Positions 36,056 through 47,129 of a DNA stretch of 64,000 bases are shown here, piece after piece. The notes under the pieces were generated by a model that saw nothing but the letters and a program-made list of their open reading frames with translations, was not told the origin of the DNA and made no database searches. This stretch comes from Streptosporangium lutulentum (GTDB lineage: Bacteria > Actinomycetota > Actinomycetes > Streptosporangiales > Streptosporangiaceae). The stretch's first letter is position 1. Each line of letters begins with the position of its first letter. A program made the translations under genes and the position numbers. Location of the stretch: contig NZ_JAUSQU010000001.1 in the NCBI RefSeq assembly GCF_030811455.1, positions 3,658,001 to 3,722,000 on the forward strand, in the 5' to 3' direction.

Positions 36056-38557
36056 TCAGCCGCCGGCCGCCTCCTCCACCACTCGCGCCCAGTGCTCGAT
36101 CATGACCTGCGCGGAGTCGACGTCGGACCCCTCGGCCCACAGGTGGGTGACGGCCTCGGCCGGGTCGGGCAGCACCAGCGCCCAGCTCCCGTCCTCGGCG
36201 ACGACCCGCACCCCGTCGGTGGTGTCGATGCGGTGGTGCTCGGCGGCCTCGATGACCGATCGCATCACCGCGCCCTTGGCCGCCCACGGGGTCGGCACCG
36301 TCCGGCGCAGCAGCTTGGCCTCGGGGATCCTGGCGTCGATCTGGCTGAGCGACAGCCGGGTCCTGGCCACCAGGCCGAGCAGGCGCAGGAAAACCGCCAG
36401 GCCGTCCACCGTGGGGCCGAACTCGGGCACGATGAAGCCGCCCCGCCCGTCCGCCGCGAAGACCATCTCCGGCCTTCTGGCGGCGGCGGTGAGCGCGTCG
36501 ATCGCGGTGGAGGTCCACTCGGCCTGCACCCCGTGGAACCGGCAGACCTGCTCGGCCACCCGGGTGGTGGTGACGGGCAGCGCCACCCTGCCGCCGCGCC
36601 GTTCGGCCGCGACCAGGTCCAGCACCACCAGCAGGGCCCGCTCCTCGCTGATCAGCTGGCCCATCTCGTCCACGAGCGCGACCCGCTCCCCCACGGGGTC
36701 GAACCGCACCCCGAAGGCCGCCCTGGAGGAGCTGACGAGCTCCGCGAGGCGCTGGAGGTCGCGGCGGCGCTCGGCGAAGGTCTCGGTGGGAGAGGCGTCG
36801 TCCAGCCTGTTGTTGACGGTCAGCACGTCCACCCCGACCCTGCCGAGGAGGCTGGGCAGGACGAGCGAGGAGGTGCCGCCCGCGCAGTCGACCACGACCT
36901 TCATGTCCGCGTCGCGGACCCCGGTGATGTCCACGCAGCGCAGCAGTTCGTGGGTGTAGTCCTCCACCGCCCTGGCGGGGAAGCTGAGCTCGGCGATCTC
37001 GCCGGGGAAGGCCCTGCGGAACTCCTGCCGGGCGAAGACCCGGTCCAGCTTGCGCTGGGCCGCCGGAGACAGGTCGGCGCCGTGCTCGTCCATGAAGACG
37101 ATGTCCACGCTCTGGGGGTCGCCGGGGGTGGTGCGCAGCGCTATGCCGCCGACGGCCTTCTCCCTGGCGGTGTGGAAGCGGGCGACGGGGAGCGCGGCGG
37201 CCTCCAGATCGAGCACGTTGATCGCGCTGGCGTTCAGGGCGCTGATCACGGCCCGCTTGAACGCCCGCGCGGCGCGGGAGGAGTCGCGGGAGGTGATGAC
37301 CGAGGCGCCCTTCTTCAGGGTGGTGGCGTAAGCGCTGGCCAGCCGGACGCACAGCTCGGGGGTGATCTCCACGTTGACCAGCCCGGACACCCCTCGCGGG
37401 CCGAACAGGTTGCGCTGGCCCCGCGGCTCCCAGATGACGCTGTTGTTGATCACCGCCCCGGCTTCGATGGTCTTGAAGGGGTAGATCTTGACCCCGGAGG
37501 AGATGTACGCCTCGGCCTCGATGATGCACTCGTCGCCGACGACGGCGCCCTCCTCGACCCTGGCGCCGGTCATCAGGTCGGTGTTCTTGCCGATGACGCA
37601 GCCGCGCAGGTGGGTGCTCGGGCCGACGTAGACGTTATCGTGAACGGCCGCGCGATGCAGGAATGCTCCCTCGCGGACCACGGCGTTGCTTCCCAGCACG
37701 GAGTATTCGCGCAGCTCGGCCCCGGCCTCGACCTTGGCGTAGTCGCCGATGTAGAGGGGGCCCTTGAGGATGGCGTCGGCGTCCACCGAGGCGCCTTCGG
37801 CCACCCAGATGCCCGGCGAGACCTCGAAGGCGTCTATGTCCACCTTCACCCGGCCCGACAGCACGTCGGCCTGAGCCTTGAGATAACTCTCGTGGGTGCC
37901 GACGTCCTCCCAGTAGCCCTCGGCGACGTAGCCGTACAGCGGGGCGCCGCGCTCCAGCAGCTTCGGGAACACGTCGCCCGACCAGTCGACGGACTCTCCT
38001 ACGGCGATCTCGTCGAGGACCTCCGGCTCCATCACGTAGATGCCGGTGTTGACGGTGTCGGAGAAGACCTGACCCCAGGTGGGCTTCTCCAGGAAGCGCT
38101 CCACCCGGCCCTGGTCGTCCACGATGACGATGCCGAACTCCAGCGGGTTGGGGACGCGCTTGAGCCCGATGGTGACCATCGCGCCGTTCTCGCGGTGGAA
38201 CCGGACCATGTCGGTCAGGTCGATGTCGGTCAGCGCGTCACCGGAGATGACCAGGAAGCGCTCGTCGCGAAGCTTGTCGGCGGCGTTCTTGACGCTGCCG
38301 GCGGTGCCGAGGGGCGTGTCCTCGGTGGCGTAGTACAGGCTCATCCCGAGCTCGTCGCCGTCGCCGAAGTAGTTTCGGACCAGGGCGGCCAGGAACTGCA
38401 CGGTCACCACGGTCTCGGTGAAGCCGTGCCGTTTCAGCAGCCGCAGCACATGCTCCATGATCGGCCGGTTGATCACAGGCAATAGAGGTTTGGGCTGGTT
38501 CGCGGTCATCGGCCGGAGCCGAGTTCCCTCCCCGCCCGCCATCACAACGGCCTTCAC
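36056..38557 (-). CDS. nucleotidyltransferase / phosphomannomutase-like fusion (mannose-1-phosphate guanylyltransferase family)
   Basis: This 833-residue fusion has an N-terminal nucleotidyltransferase (KAVVMAGGEGTRLRPMTANQ, FLVISGDALTDIDLTDMVRF, LEKPTWGQVFSDTVNTGIYV), a left-handed beta-helix (about 250-370) and a C-terminal phosphohexomutase domain. In the mutase half the catalytic-Ser loop TASHNP reads TSRDSSR (about residue 423) and the metal loop DGDGDR reads DPVGER (about 616), so mutase activity is doubtful. The product may be GDP-mannose or another sugar nucleotide for cell-envelope glycans. The GTG start has AGAGGTG upstream, formed by the end of the preceding gene. Confidence 0.88.
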   Translation of the reverse strand: MKAVVMAGGEGTRLRPMTANQPKPLLPVINRPIMEHVLRLLKRHGFTETVVTVQFLAALVRNYFGDGDELGMSLYYATEDTPLGTAGSVKNAADKLRDERFLVISGDALTDIDLTDMVRFHRENGAMVTIGLKRVPNPLEFGIVIVDDQGRVERFLEKPTWGQVFSDTVNTGIYVMEPEVLDEIAVGESVDWSGDVFPKLLERGAPLYGYVAEGYWEDVGTHESYLKAQADVLSGRVKVDIDAFEVSPGIWVAEGASVDADAILKGPLYIGDYAKVEAGAELREYSVLGSNAVVREGAFLHRAAVHDNVYVGPSTHLRGCVIGKNTDLMTGARVEEGAVVGDECIIEAEAYISSGVKIYPFKTIEAGAVINNSVIWEPRGQRNLFGPRGVSGLVNVEITPELCVRLASAYATTLKKGASVITSRDSSRAARAFKRAVISALNASAINVLDLEAAALPVARFHTAREKAVGGIALRTTPGDPQSVDIVFMDEHGADLSPAAQRKLDRVFARQEFRRAFPGEIAELSFPARAVEDYTHELLRCVDITGVRDADMKVVVDCAGGTSSLVLPSLLGRVGVDVLTVNNRLDDASPTETFAERRRDLQRLAELVSSSRAAFGVRFDPVGERVALVDEMGQLISEERALLVVLDLVAAERRGGRVALPVTTTRVAEQVCRFHGVQAEWTSTAIDALTAAARRPEMVFAADGRGGFIVPEFGPTVDGLAVFLRLLGLVARTRLSLSQIDARIPEAKLLRRTVPTPWAAKGAVMRSVIEAAEHHRIDTTDGVRVVAEDGSWALVLPDPAEAVTHLWAEGSDVDSAQVMIEHWARVVEEAAGG

Positions 38558-38560
38558 AGA

Positions 38561-39157
38561 TCACCTCTTAAGGCGTTTAGCCTCGCTTATGAGCTGACGC
38601 ACCTGTACCCAATACAGCACCCCGGACCACCAGTACAGACCTGTTCCCCAGATCGCGAGCGACCAGCCGACGAATCGGGCCGGATCCGCGTACCAGGCGT
38701 CGTAGTGGGCGAGGAAGAGCAGAGGGAAGGCGTAGAGCAGGTTGGCGGTGGCCGCCTTGCCGAGGAAGTGCACCGGCAGCGCCGGGCCGTACCCGAGGCG
38801 GCGCAGGATGAGGGGGATTCCCAGCAGCATGACGTCCCGCAGCGGGATCGCCAGCGCGAGCCACCAGGGGATGATGCCGCGCATGGCCAGGCCGAACAGC
38901 GTGGCCAGGATGTAGAGCCGGTCTGCCAGCGGATCCAGCAGGCGGCCGAGCTTGCTCGTCTGGTTCCAGGCCCGTGCGATCTTGCCGTCGAGCCAGTCGG
39001 AGAACCCTGCCAGCATCAGCAGCGCGACGGCCCAGCCGTCGGCCTGGGGGCCCAGCACCAGCCAGAGGAAGACCGGCACGCCGAGAAGCCTCGCCAGGCT
39101 CAACGCGTTGGGAACCGTCCAGATTCGATCTTCGGCCCCCGATGCTTCCGGATTCAC
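38561..39157 (-). CDS. CDP-alcohol phosphatidyltransferase family protein
   Basis: This 198-residue membrane enzyme has the full CDP-OH-P motif D-G-x2-A-R-x8-G-x3-D-x3-D in DWLDGKIARAWNQTSKLGRL continuing to LDPLADR, and about five hydrophobic helices. The family moves a phosphatidyl or phospho-sugar group from CDP-alcohol in phospholipid synthesis (PgsA/cardiolipin-synthase-like); the acceptor is unknown. The GTG at 39157 has GGGAGGGAG upstream. It is 3 bp from the nucleotidyltransferase fusion gene, so the two form an operon. Confidence 0.88.
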   Translation of the reverse strand: MNPEASGAEDRIWTVPNALSLARLLGVPVFLWLVLGPQADGWAVALLMLAGFSDWLDGKIARAWNQTSKLGRLLDPLADRLYILATLFGLAMRGIIPWWLALAIPLRDVMLLGIPLILRRLGYGPALPVHFLGKAATANLLYAFPLLFLAHYDAWYADPARFVGWSLAIWGTGLYWWSGVLYWVQVRQLISEAKRLKR

Positions 39158-39252
39158 CGATATGTCTCCCTCCCCGTACCTGATGGTGACACTACTGCGT
39201 CGGCTGCGAATGGGGGATGGCGGGCGGACGAGGGAGCGTTTATGGTTTTGAT

Positions 39253-41089
<1,837 letters not shown>

Positions 41090-41282
41090 GGGCGCCCGGC
41101 GGGGGCGGGGAGGGCGTCGTTCCCCCCGGCCCCGCCTCCCCTTCGCCGAGGGCCGGTGAGGACACCTGGTGAGGCATGGGGAGGACGTCGTTCCCGGCGC
41201 CGTCTTCCCCGCGTCCATCGGGTCTCCCGGAGCGGGAGGGCGGCGTACTCGCCGCCCGCGCGAACCCTCTACCCTTCACAGC

Positions 41283-41891
41283 ATGACGAAAGACACCACG
41301 CTCTTCCTGGGCCAGTGGCTGCGCTCCCCGGGGACCGTCGGAGCGGTGGCGCCGAGTTCGCGACGACTCGCCGAGGCGGTGACCGCACCGGTTCCGCACC
41401 GGGGCGATCCCGTGATCGTCGAGCTCGGTCCCGGCACGGGCGCGTTCACGGCCGAGATCCAACGTCGGCTGGGAGGCCGGGGACACCACCTGGCCGTCGA
41501 GATCAACCCGAAGCTGGCCGAGTTCCTCGCCGACCGGAACCCGAAGGTGGACGTCGTGGTCGACGACGCGGTACGGCTGCCGCAACTGCTCCAGGAGCGC
41601 GGTCTCGGCAAGGCCGACGTGATCGTGAGCGGGCTCCCCTGGGCGGCGTTCTCCTCGGAGACGCAGACCAACCTGTTGAACGCCGTCGTCGCGATCATGG
41701 GACCCCAGACGGCCTTCACCACTTTCGCCTACAGCTTCGCCAAGCGGCTGCCGCCCGCGCGGCGCTTCAAGAAGCGCCTGACCGACACCTTCGAGGAGGT
41801 CGTCCTGGGCCGGACCGTGTGGGGCAACGTGCCGCCGGCCTTCGTCTATCACGCGCGCAGGCCGCACGAGCACGCGGACGCCTCGGGCTGA
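41283..41891 (+). CDS. class I SAM-dependent methyltransferase (phospholipid N-methyltransferase-like)
   Basis: The product has 202 residues, with motif I IVELGPGTGAFTAEIQRRLG, LAVEINPKLAEFLADRN and the motif IV region DVIVSGLPWAAFSSETQTNL. The pattern RSPGTVGAVAPSSRRLAEAV near the N-terminus is typical of PmtA/KsgA-like small methyltransferases acting on lipids or RNA. TACCCT (41270-41275) lies 7 nt before the ATG and no ribosome-binding site is visible, so it is probably leaderless. Confidence 0.85.
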   Translation: MTKDTTLFLGQWLRSPGTVGAVAPSSRRLAEAVTAPVPHRGDPVIVELGPGTGAFTAEIQRRLGGRGHHLAVEINPKLAEFLADRNPKVDVVVDDAVRLPQLLQERGLGKADVIVSGLPWAAFSSETQTNLLNAVVAIMGPQTAFTTFAYSFAKRLPPARRFKKRLTDTFEEVVLGRTVWGNVPPAFVYHARRPHEHADASG

Positions 41892-41991
41892 TCGGGCGGA
41901 CGGCCCGCGCCGACCGCCCTCGCGAAGCGGTGGAGTGTTACCCGAACATCGTTCTACGATTGCGCCCGCAACCAGAATGGAGTTGATCGCG

Positions 41992-43173
41992 GTGGACTTC
42001 ACCCTTCCCGAGAGCGCGCTCGCCGTCCAGCGCGGCATCGCCGACATCTGCGCGCGCTACGACCTGGACTACTGGCAGCGTTGCGAGAACGACAAGCGCT
42101 GGCCGGAGGAGGTCTGGGCGGAGCTCGCCAAGGGGGGCTGGCTCGGTCTGGCCGTGCCCGAGGAGTACGGCGGCGGCGGGCAGGGCCTGCTGGAGCTGGC
42201 CGTGGCCACCGAGACCCTGTCCGCGTCCGGCTCGGCCGGCGGCTCTGCGTTCACGTACGTGCTCACCCCCGGCTTCGGCGCCATGACCCTGGCCAGGCAC
42301 GGCAGCCCGTGGCAGCGGGGCGAGCTGTTGCCCAGGCTCGCCACCGGCGAGCTGGAGACCTGTTTCGCCCTGACCGAGCCGGACGCCGGATCCAACGCCC
42401 TGGGCATCTCCACCTTCGCCCGCCGTGACGGCGAGGAGTTCGTCGTCACGGGCCGGAAGATCTGGATCACCGGCGTGCAGCGCGCCACCTGGATGCTCCT
42501 GGTCACCCGGACCATTCCCGCCGCCGAGGCCAAGCCCCGCAGCGACGGCCTGACGGTCCTGCTGGTGAACGTCCCCGACGCGGTCGCCGCCGGGCGGCTC
42601 TCCTTCCAGCCGATCCCGAAGATGGGCGCGAACACCACCCCGTCCAACATGGTCTTCATCGACGAGCTGCGGGTGCCCGCGGCGAACGTGGTGGGCGAGG
42701 TGGACCAGGGCGCGCGGGTGCTGTGGGACATCCTCAACCCCGAACGGATCCTGCTGGCCGCCTCCGCCCTGGGCGGCGCCGAGGTCGCGTTGAGGGTGGC
42801 CGTGCGGTACGCCAAGGAGCGCGAGGTCTTCGGCCGCCCGATCGGCGCCAACCAGGCCATCGCCTTCCCGCTCGCCCAGGTCAAGGCCAAGATCGAACTG
42901 GCCAGGCTGATGCTCTACAAGGCCGCGTGGCTGTTCGACAGCCGCCGGCCGTGCGGCACCGAGGCCAACATCGCCAAGCTGACCGCCTCCCAGGCCGCCT
43001 GGGAGGCGGCCGACCACGCGTTCCAGACCCACGGCGGCATGGCCTACTCCCTGGAGTATCCGGTCGCCCGGCTGCTGGCCGACGCCCGCATCGGCAGGGT
43101 CGCCCCCGTGACCGAGGAACTCCTGCTGAACCATCTCGCCACCCAGGTGCTCGGGCTGCCCAGAAGTTTCTGA
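41992..43173 (+). CDS. acyl-CoA dehydrogenase
   Basis: This 393-residue FAD enzyme oxidises acyl-CoA to enoyl-CoA. Motifs are CFALTEPDAGSNALGISTFA, VTGRKIWITGVQ, the FAD/dimer helix REVFGRPIGANQAIAFPLAQ and QTHGGMAYSLEYPVARLLAD with the terminal PVTEELLLNHL. The GTG at 41992 has GGAG 9 nt upstream and is preferred over an ATG at 41977. An SRPBCC protein follows 68 bp downstream. Confidence 0.93.
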   Translation: MDFTLPESALAVQRGIADICARYDLDYWQRCENDKRWPEEVWAELAKGGWLGLAVPEEYGGGGQGLLELAVATETLSASGSAGGSAFTYVLTPGFGAMTLARHGSPWQRGELLPRLATGELETCFALTEPDAGSNALGISTFARRDGEEFVVTGRKIWITGVQRATWMLLVTRTIPAAEAKPRSDGLTVLLVNVPDAVAAGRLSFQPIPKMGANTTPSNMVFIDELRVPAANVVGEVDQGARVLWDILNPERILLAASALGGAEVALRVAVRYAKEREVFGRPIGANQAIAFPLAQVKAKIELARLMLYKAAWLFDSRRPCGTEANIAKLTASQAAWEAADHAFQTHGGMAYSLEYPVARLLADARIGRVAPVTEELLLNHLATQVLGLPRSF

Positions 43174-43241
43174 GCCGGTTGCCGGACGCGCCGCGGGGGA
43201 AGACCATTGAGCAGATCTGAGCGAGCACGAGGGAGTGGTCG

Positions 43242-43673
43242 ATGTCCGTCTACGCCAGCACCGTGGTCAACACCCCCGCCGACGAGGTGTGGAGCTACCT
43301 GAGAGACTTCGGCAACCTGGCCGAGTGGCTGCCCGGAATGACCTCCTGCGTGATAGAGGAGGGCGTGAACTCACAGCCGGGGGCGGTGCGCAGGATGGAG
43401 GGCCCGGGCGGGCTCTTCAGGGAGCGGCTGCTCGTCCTCGACGACGACGCCCGCTCCGCGACCTACGAGATCCTGGAGTCCCCGCTGGCGGTCACCAACT
43501 ACCGCGCCACCTATCGGGTCGCCCCGGTCACCGACAGCGGCCAGGCGTTCATCGAGTGGTCGGCCACCTTCGAGGCCGACGACGAGGCGAAGCTCAACAA
43601 GATCTTCACCCGCGGCGTCTTCGAGCCCGGCCTGGCCTCCCTGAACAAGCGTTTCCAGGACGGCCTCTCGTAG
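43242..43673 (+). CDS. SRPBCC family protein (polyketide cyclase/dehydrase-like)
   Basis: The product has 143 residues with the START/Bet v1-like pattern: STVVNTPADEVWSYLRDFGN, LAEWLPGMTSCVIEEGVN, ATYEILESPLAVTNYRATYR, AFIEWSATFEADDE and the closing long helix FEPGLASLNKRF. These proteins bind hydrophobic ligands in a central cavity; the ligand here is unknown. GGGAG lies 6 nt before the ATG. Confidence 0.88.
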   Translation: MSVYASTVVNTPADEVWSYLRDFGNLAEWLPGMTSCVIEEGVNSQPGAVRRMEGPGGLFRERLLVLDDDARSATYEILESPLAVTNYRATYRVAPVTDSGQAFIEWSATFEADDEAKLNKIFTRGVFEPGLASLNKRFQDGLS

Positions 43674-44065
43674 GTCCCGCCGGAAATCCTCCCGGCGGTG
43701 GCTCCTGCGCCTTCCTCAGGGCCCGGCCCCTCGTCTTCTTCGAGGTGACCGGGCCCCGGCCTGTTCCCCGGTGTCGCGCGGATCAGTCGCCGCTGCCGCG
43801 GCTCGCCCGCTGGAAGCTCGCGAGGACCGCGAGCGCCGGCCAGGGCCGCGCTCCCGTTCGTGTGGGACCTGGTTTCACCACGGTGACGGACATGTCGTGG
43901 TCATCCTCTCGCTCGTCGGCATCTCGTTCATGACGCTGTCGGAGCGGAGAGCGAAATCTTGCGCCGGATCGCGGAACTTCTTCCCGGGAGAGCTGAAACC
44001 GGATGCGCGTCCGGCCGCCTGAAACCGGGCGGCCTCTTCTCTCCCGGTCGGCCCTGTCAGCCGAA
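43674..44065. other. 392-bp gap with one weak small ORF
   Basis: No recognised gene. On the minus strand an ATG at 43893 opens 36 codons ending at 43783 ([20 protein letters not shown] then LAVLASFQRASRGSGD), with AGAGG about 11 nt upstream. Its composition is compatible with a small peptide, but support is too thin to call it a gene. Confidence 0.35.
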
Positions 44066-44848
44066 TCAGTCGAAGGTGGGCGGGCGCTTCTCCCGCAGCG
44101 CCCGCACGCCCTCCGCCACATCCGGGCCGGTGAAGCCGAGAAACTCCATGGCCAGGGACGCGTCGAAGGAGGGTCCCGCGAGGCGGAGCCAGTTGTTGAG
44201 GGTGTACTTGGTCAGGCGAATCGCCTCGGCGGATCCCCCGGCCAGCCGGACCGCGATCTCCACGGCCTTGTCGTGCACCTGATCGTCGTCGACGCAGAGG
44301 CTGACCAGGCCCATCGCCTCCGCCTGCTCACCCGTGACCGGTTCGCACAGCAGCAGGTGGTACTTGGCCTTGGCCAGCCCGCACAGCAGCGGCCAGACGA
44401 TGGCGGCGTGGTCGCCCGCCGCGACGCCGAGCCGGGTGTGGCCGTCGATGATGCGCGCCGTACGGCCCGCGACGGAGATGTCGGCCAGCAGGGCGACGGC
44501 GAGGCCCGCGCCCACCGCGGGTCCCTGGATGGCCGAGACGACGGGCTTGGAACAGTTGAGCACGTTGTAGACGATGTCGCGGGCCTCGGCGAAGACGCGC
44601 ATGCGCGTGCCGTGGTCGCGCATCATCTCCTCGATCATCGACAGGTCGCCACCGGAGGAGAACGCCTCGCCCTCGCCCCGGATGACCACCGCGCGCACCT
44701 CGTCGTCGCGGTCCACGTCACGCCAGATCTCGGCCAGCTCGCGATGCCCGGTCATGTCCACGGCGTTGAGCCTGCGCGGCTCGCTGATCACGATCCTGAG
44801 CACCCCGTCGGCCGCCCAGTCGATCTTCAACTTCTCGTACTCCTTCAA
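44066..44848 (-). CDS. enoyl-CoA hydratase/isomerase family protein
   Basis: The 260-residue crotonase-fold protein has [38 protein letters not shown] and the oxyanion segment [20 protein letters not shown]. Of the two catalytic glutamates of classic hydratases, the first is in [24 protein letters not shown] context and is not obvious, so the reaction may differ. It starts with TTG (GGAGG 7 nt upstream), overlapping the esterase stop by 4 bp, so it is co-translated with the esterase. Confidence 0.88.
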   Translation of the reverse strand: MKEYEKLKIDWAADGVLRIVISEPRRLNAVDMTGHRELAEIWRDVDRDDEVRAVVIRGEGEAFSSGGDLSMIEEMMRDHGTRMRVFAEARDIVYNVLNCSKPVVSAIQGPAVGAGLAVALLADISVAGRTARIIDGHTRLGVAAGDHAAIVWPLLCGLAKAKYHLLLCEPVTGEQAEAMGLVSLCVDDDQVHDKAVEIAVRLAGGSAEAIRLTKYTLNNWLRLAGPSFDASLAMEFLGFTGPDVAEGVRALREKRPPTFD

Positions 44849-45759
44849 CGGAACGCCTCCTTGAGCCGTGCGGCGGCGTATTCACGCGCCTCGATCGCCT
44901 GGTCGAAACAGCCCGGCAGGCCGAAGAAGCCGTGGATGGCCCCCTCGTAGCGTCTGAGCTCCACCGGGACCCCGGCCGCGGCGAGCTGGGCGGCGTAGGC
45001 CTCGCCCTCGTCGCGGAGCGGGTCGCATTCGGCCGTGATCACCGTCGCCGGGGCCAGGCCCGCCTTGTCGGCGAGCCGGACCGGGGCCAGCCTGGGGTCG
45101 GCCGGGTCCCCGCCGTACTGCGCGATGAACCAGGCCATCTCGCCGGCGCCGAGCCCGAAGCCGGTGGCGTACGTCCGGTAGCTCTCGGTGTCCATCGCGA
45201 CGTCGACCACCGGGTAGATCAGCACCTGGTGCGCCAGCCGGAGCCCGGCGTCCCTGGCCTGCCAGGCGGCCACCGCGGCGACGTTGCCGCCGGCGCTGTC
45301 ACCGCAGACGGCGACCCTCTCCGGGTCGGCCTGGTAGGCCTCCGGCCGGGCGAAGACGTCCTTGACCACGCTCCACGCGTCGTCGGCCGCGGCGGGGAAG
45401 GGATGGTCGGGGGCGAGCCGGTAGTCCACAGAGATCACGATCGAGCCGTTGCGCACCGCCAGATCCCGGCCGAGGGCATCGTTGCGATCCACGTCGCCGA
45501 AGACCCAGCCTCCGCCGTGGAAGTAAACGATCACGGGAAGCGGGTGGTCGCCGTCCTGGGGGCGGTAGATCCGGACCCGCACCCCCGCGACCGCCTCGTC
45601 CCGGACCAGCGGTAGCGGCAGGATCGGCCCCCGCTGCTCGACGAAGGCGTCCATGGTCCGCATCTCGGCGATCAGTTCGGGCGTCAGCTCGGAGAAGAAG
45701 GGCGTCGCGTCGGCCGGAAGCAGCTTCAGGTAGGCCTCGGCCTGCGGGTGCAACGACAT
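44845..45759 (-). CDS. alpha/beta hydrolase, hormone-sensitive lipase family esterase
   Basis: This 304-residue enzyme has the HSL-family HGGGW oxyanion motif ([19 protein letters not shown]), the nucleophile GDSAGG ([18 protein letters not shown]), the acid in [20 protein letters not shown] and the catalytic His in [11 protein letters not shown]. It hydrolyses short-chain esters; the substrate is unknown. It is the first gene of a two-gene unit with the enoyl-CoA hydratase. Confidence 0.93.
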   Translation of the reverse strand: MSLHPQAEAYLKLLPADATPFFSELTPELIAEMRTMDAFVEQRGPILPLPLVRDEAVAGVRVRIYRPQDGDHPLPVIVYFHGGGWVFGDVDRNDALGRDLAVRNGSIVISVDYRLAPDHPFPAAADDAWSVVKDVFARPEAYQADPERVAVCGDSAGGNVAAVAAWQARDAGLRLAHQVLIYPVVDVAMDTESYRTYATGFGLGAGEMAWFIAQYGGDPADPRLAPVRLADKAGLAPATVITAECDPLRDEGEAYAAQLAAAGVPVELRRYEGAIHGFFGLPGCFDQAIEAREYAAARLKEAFR

Positions 45760-45951
45760 GATCGCACTTTACTCGGCGCGAGTCCCTCGCAGTGGGAAGC
45801 GCCGGAGAGGACGTCCGAGGCCGCCCGGCGGGCGCGGCGGGCGAGGGGGAGAAGAAGCCGGGCGAAGGGGCCTGCCGCGCGGGCGGCGGACCGAACGAGA
45901 GAGGCGCGGCGGGCCGGGCGAGAGGCGGGCGTGGCGGGTCAGAAGGCCGGG

Positions 45952-46641
45952 TCAGTGACGGGCGGCCGCGACCAGGGCCTCCACGAGCCGGTTGTCCTCA
46001 CCGCGCTCGGGGTTCCACTGCACGCCGATGCCGAAACGGTGCCCCTGGAGCTCGATGCCCTCGACGATCTGGTCGTCCGCCCAGGCCACGGCGAGCAGGT
46101 TGGTGCCCAGCCGCTTGACGGCCTGGTGGTGCGGCGCGGTCACCTCCGCGCGGTCGCCCACCGCCTTGCCCAGCTTGCTCGACACGCTGATCTGGATGAC
46201 GTGCGTACGGCCGGCCGCGGCGTGTCGGTCGTGGTTCACCACCTCGGGAAGCCAGGGGATCAGGGCGCCGCCCTGGGCGACGTTCAGGACGTGCATGCCC
46301 CGGCCGACGGCCAGCAGCGGCAGGTCGGCCTGGACCGCCGCGCGGGCCAGCGCCAGCTCGAAGCGGTCGCGGTGGGGCTGGGGAGCCTCGACCCGATCTT
46401 CGGAGGCGGCGCCGTACAGGGTGGCGTCGAGCTCACCCCCACCGGCGAGGATCACACCGGAGAGGCCGCTCACGTAGTCGTTGATCCCGCCCAGATTCAG
46501 CGGTGGCAGCAGCACCGGAAGGCCGCCCGCCTTCTCCACCGCCCGGGCGTAGGAGGGCGGCGACAGGACAGCCTCCCTGACCCATGTGCCCCAGCGGGCG
46601 GCCTCAAGGTAGGCGGTGATACCGATCAAGGGTCGGGGCAT
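45952..46641 (-). CDS. class I glutamine amidotransferase-like (peptidase C26) homologue without catalytic Cys and His
   Basis: The 229-residue protein has the PuuD/gamma-glutamyl-GABA hydrolase layout: PLIGITAYLEAARWGTWVRE, GVILAGGGELDATLYG, PHRDRFELALARAAVQADLP, APHHQAVKRLG. The nucleophile elbow, normally C-R-G-x-Q, reads VGRGMHVLN, with Gly113 in place of Cys. The C-terminal QWHPE reads QWNPE, with Asn210 in place of His. The enzyme is probably inactive and may bind a ligand or partner. GGAG lies 5 nt before the ATG at 46641. Confidence 0.82.
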   Translation of the reverse strand: MPRPLIGITAYLEAARWGTWVREAVLSPPSYARAVEKAGGLPVLLPPLNLGGINDYVSGLSGVILAGGGELDATLYGAASEDRVEAPQPHRDRFELALARAAVQADLPLLAVGRGMHVLNVAQGGALIPWLPEVVNHDRHAAAGRTHVIQISVSSKLGKAVGDRAEVTAPHHQAVKRLGTNLLAVAWADDQIVEGIELQGHRFGIGVQWNPERGEDNRLVEALVAAARH

Positions 46642-47087
46642 GCGTTCTCCAGGGGACCGTGCGCAAGGTGGCACCACCTGTTTCGGGCAGCACCCATCCC
46701 ATCTCAGCAGCATCCCTATCATGGCGCACAAAATTTCGGCTACGTCACGCCTTCCGGGTATGAGTGCTCCTCCTTCGAAGCACCCGGGCCTCGCCTCGGA
46801 CGGAGAGCCCGCTCGGGGAACCGTCGAAGGGAGACGCGACAAGGATATTCATCATCATTAAATCGGTGACTTCGGGCGAATGTGATCCTTATTCGCTTAC
46901 CTCACCCGGGGTCGGCGAGGCGGTCACGGAAAATAACTTTCCCATTACGGATAGTTTGATTTCGCACCATATTGCTGAGAAACGGTTGTGACGTCTACAT
47001 GGTGATGGAAGACTCAAATTCGAGCGACCACGTGCGCCGGGGCCACAGGTCACTCATCACCCGGAACCGTCAGGGAGGTGGATCTGC
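46642..47087. other. 446-bp AT-richer divergent promoter region
   Basis: The region separates the minus-strand C26-like gene from the plus-strand flavohaemoglobin gene and is clearly richer in A/T than its surroundings around 46850-47000. No gene is supported. Promoters for both neighbours should lie here. Confidence 0.5.
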
Positions 47088-47102
47088 ATGATCGGACTTT
47101 GA
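47088..47102 (+). CDS. possible 4-codon leader ORF upstream of flavohaemoglobin
   Basis: ATG-ATC-GGA-CTT-TGA follows an excellent GGGAGGTGG 6-7 nt upstream, much better than the site of the real gene 28 bp later. The 4 codons may influence ribosome loading or mRNA structure. The evidence is positional only. Confidence 0.3.
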   Translation: MIGL

Positions 47103-47111
47103 TCCGATCAA
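47090..47111. promoter_or_regulatory. palindromes just upstream of the flavohaemoglobin start
   Basis: GATCGGA (47090-47096) and TCCGATC (47103-47109) form a 7-bp stem with a 6-nt loop, and the overlapping TTGATCCGATCAA (47099-47111) is itself a palindrome. They are 19 bp before the ATG and could be an operator or an mRNA hairpin controlling access to the ribosome-binding site. Confidence 0.4.
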
Positions 47112-47129
47112 TTAGGGTGGGTTCGGTAA

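Noticed and set aside
35936..38485. 849-codon plus-strand frame opposite the nucleotidyltransferase fusion
   Set aside because: Shadow of a well-supported gene; composition is typical of an antisense high-GC frame.
43783..43893. 36-codon minus-strand ORF as a possible small peptide gene
   Set aside because: Only a weak ribosome-binding site at 11 nt and no similarity to known peptides; kept as a note in the gap entry.
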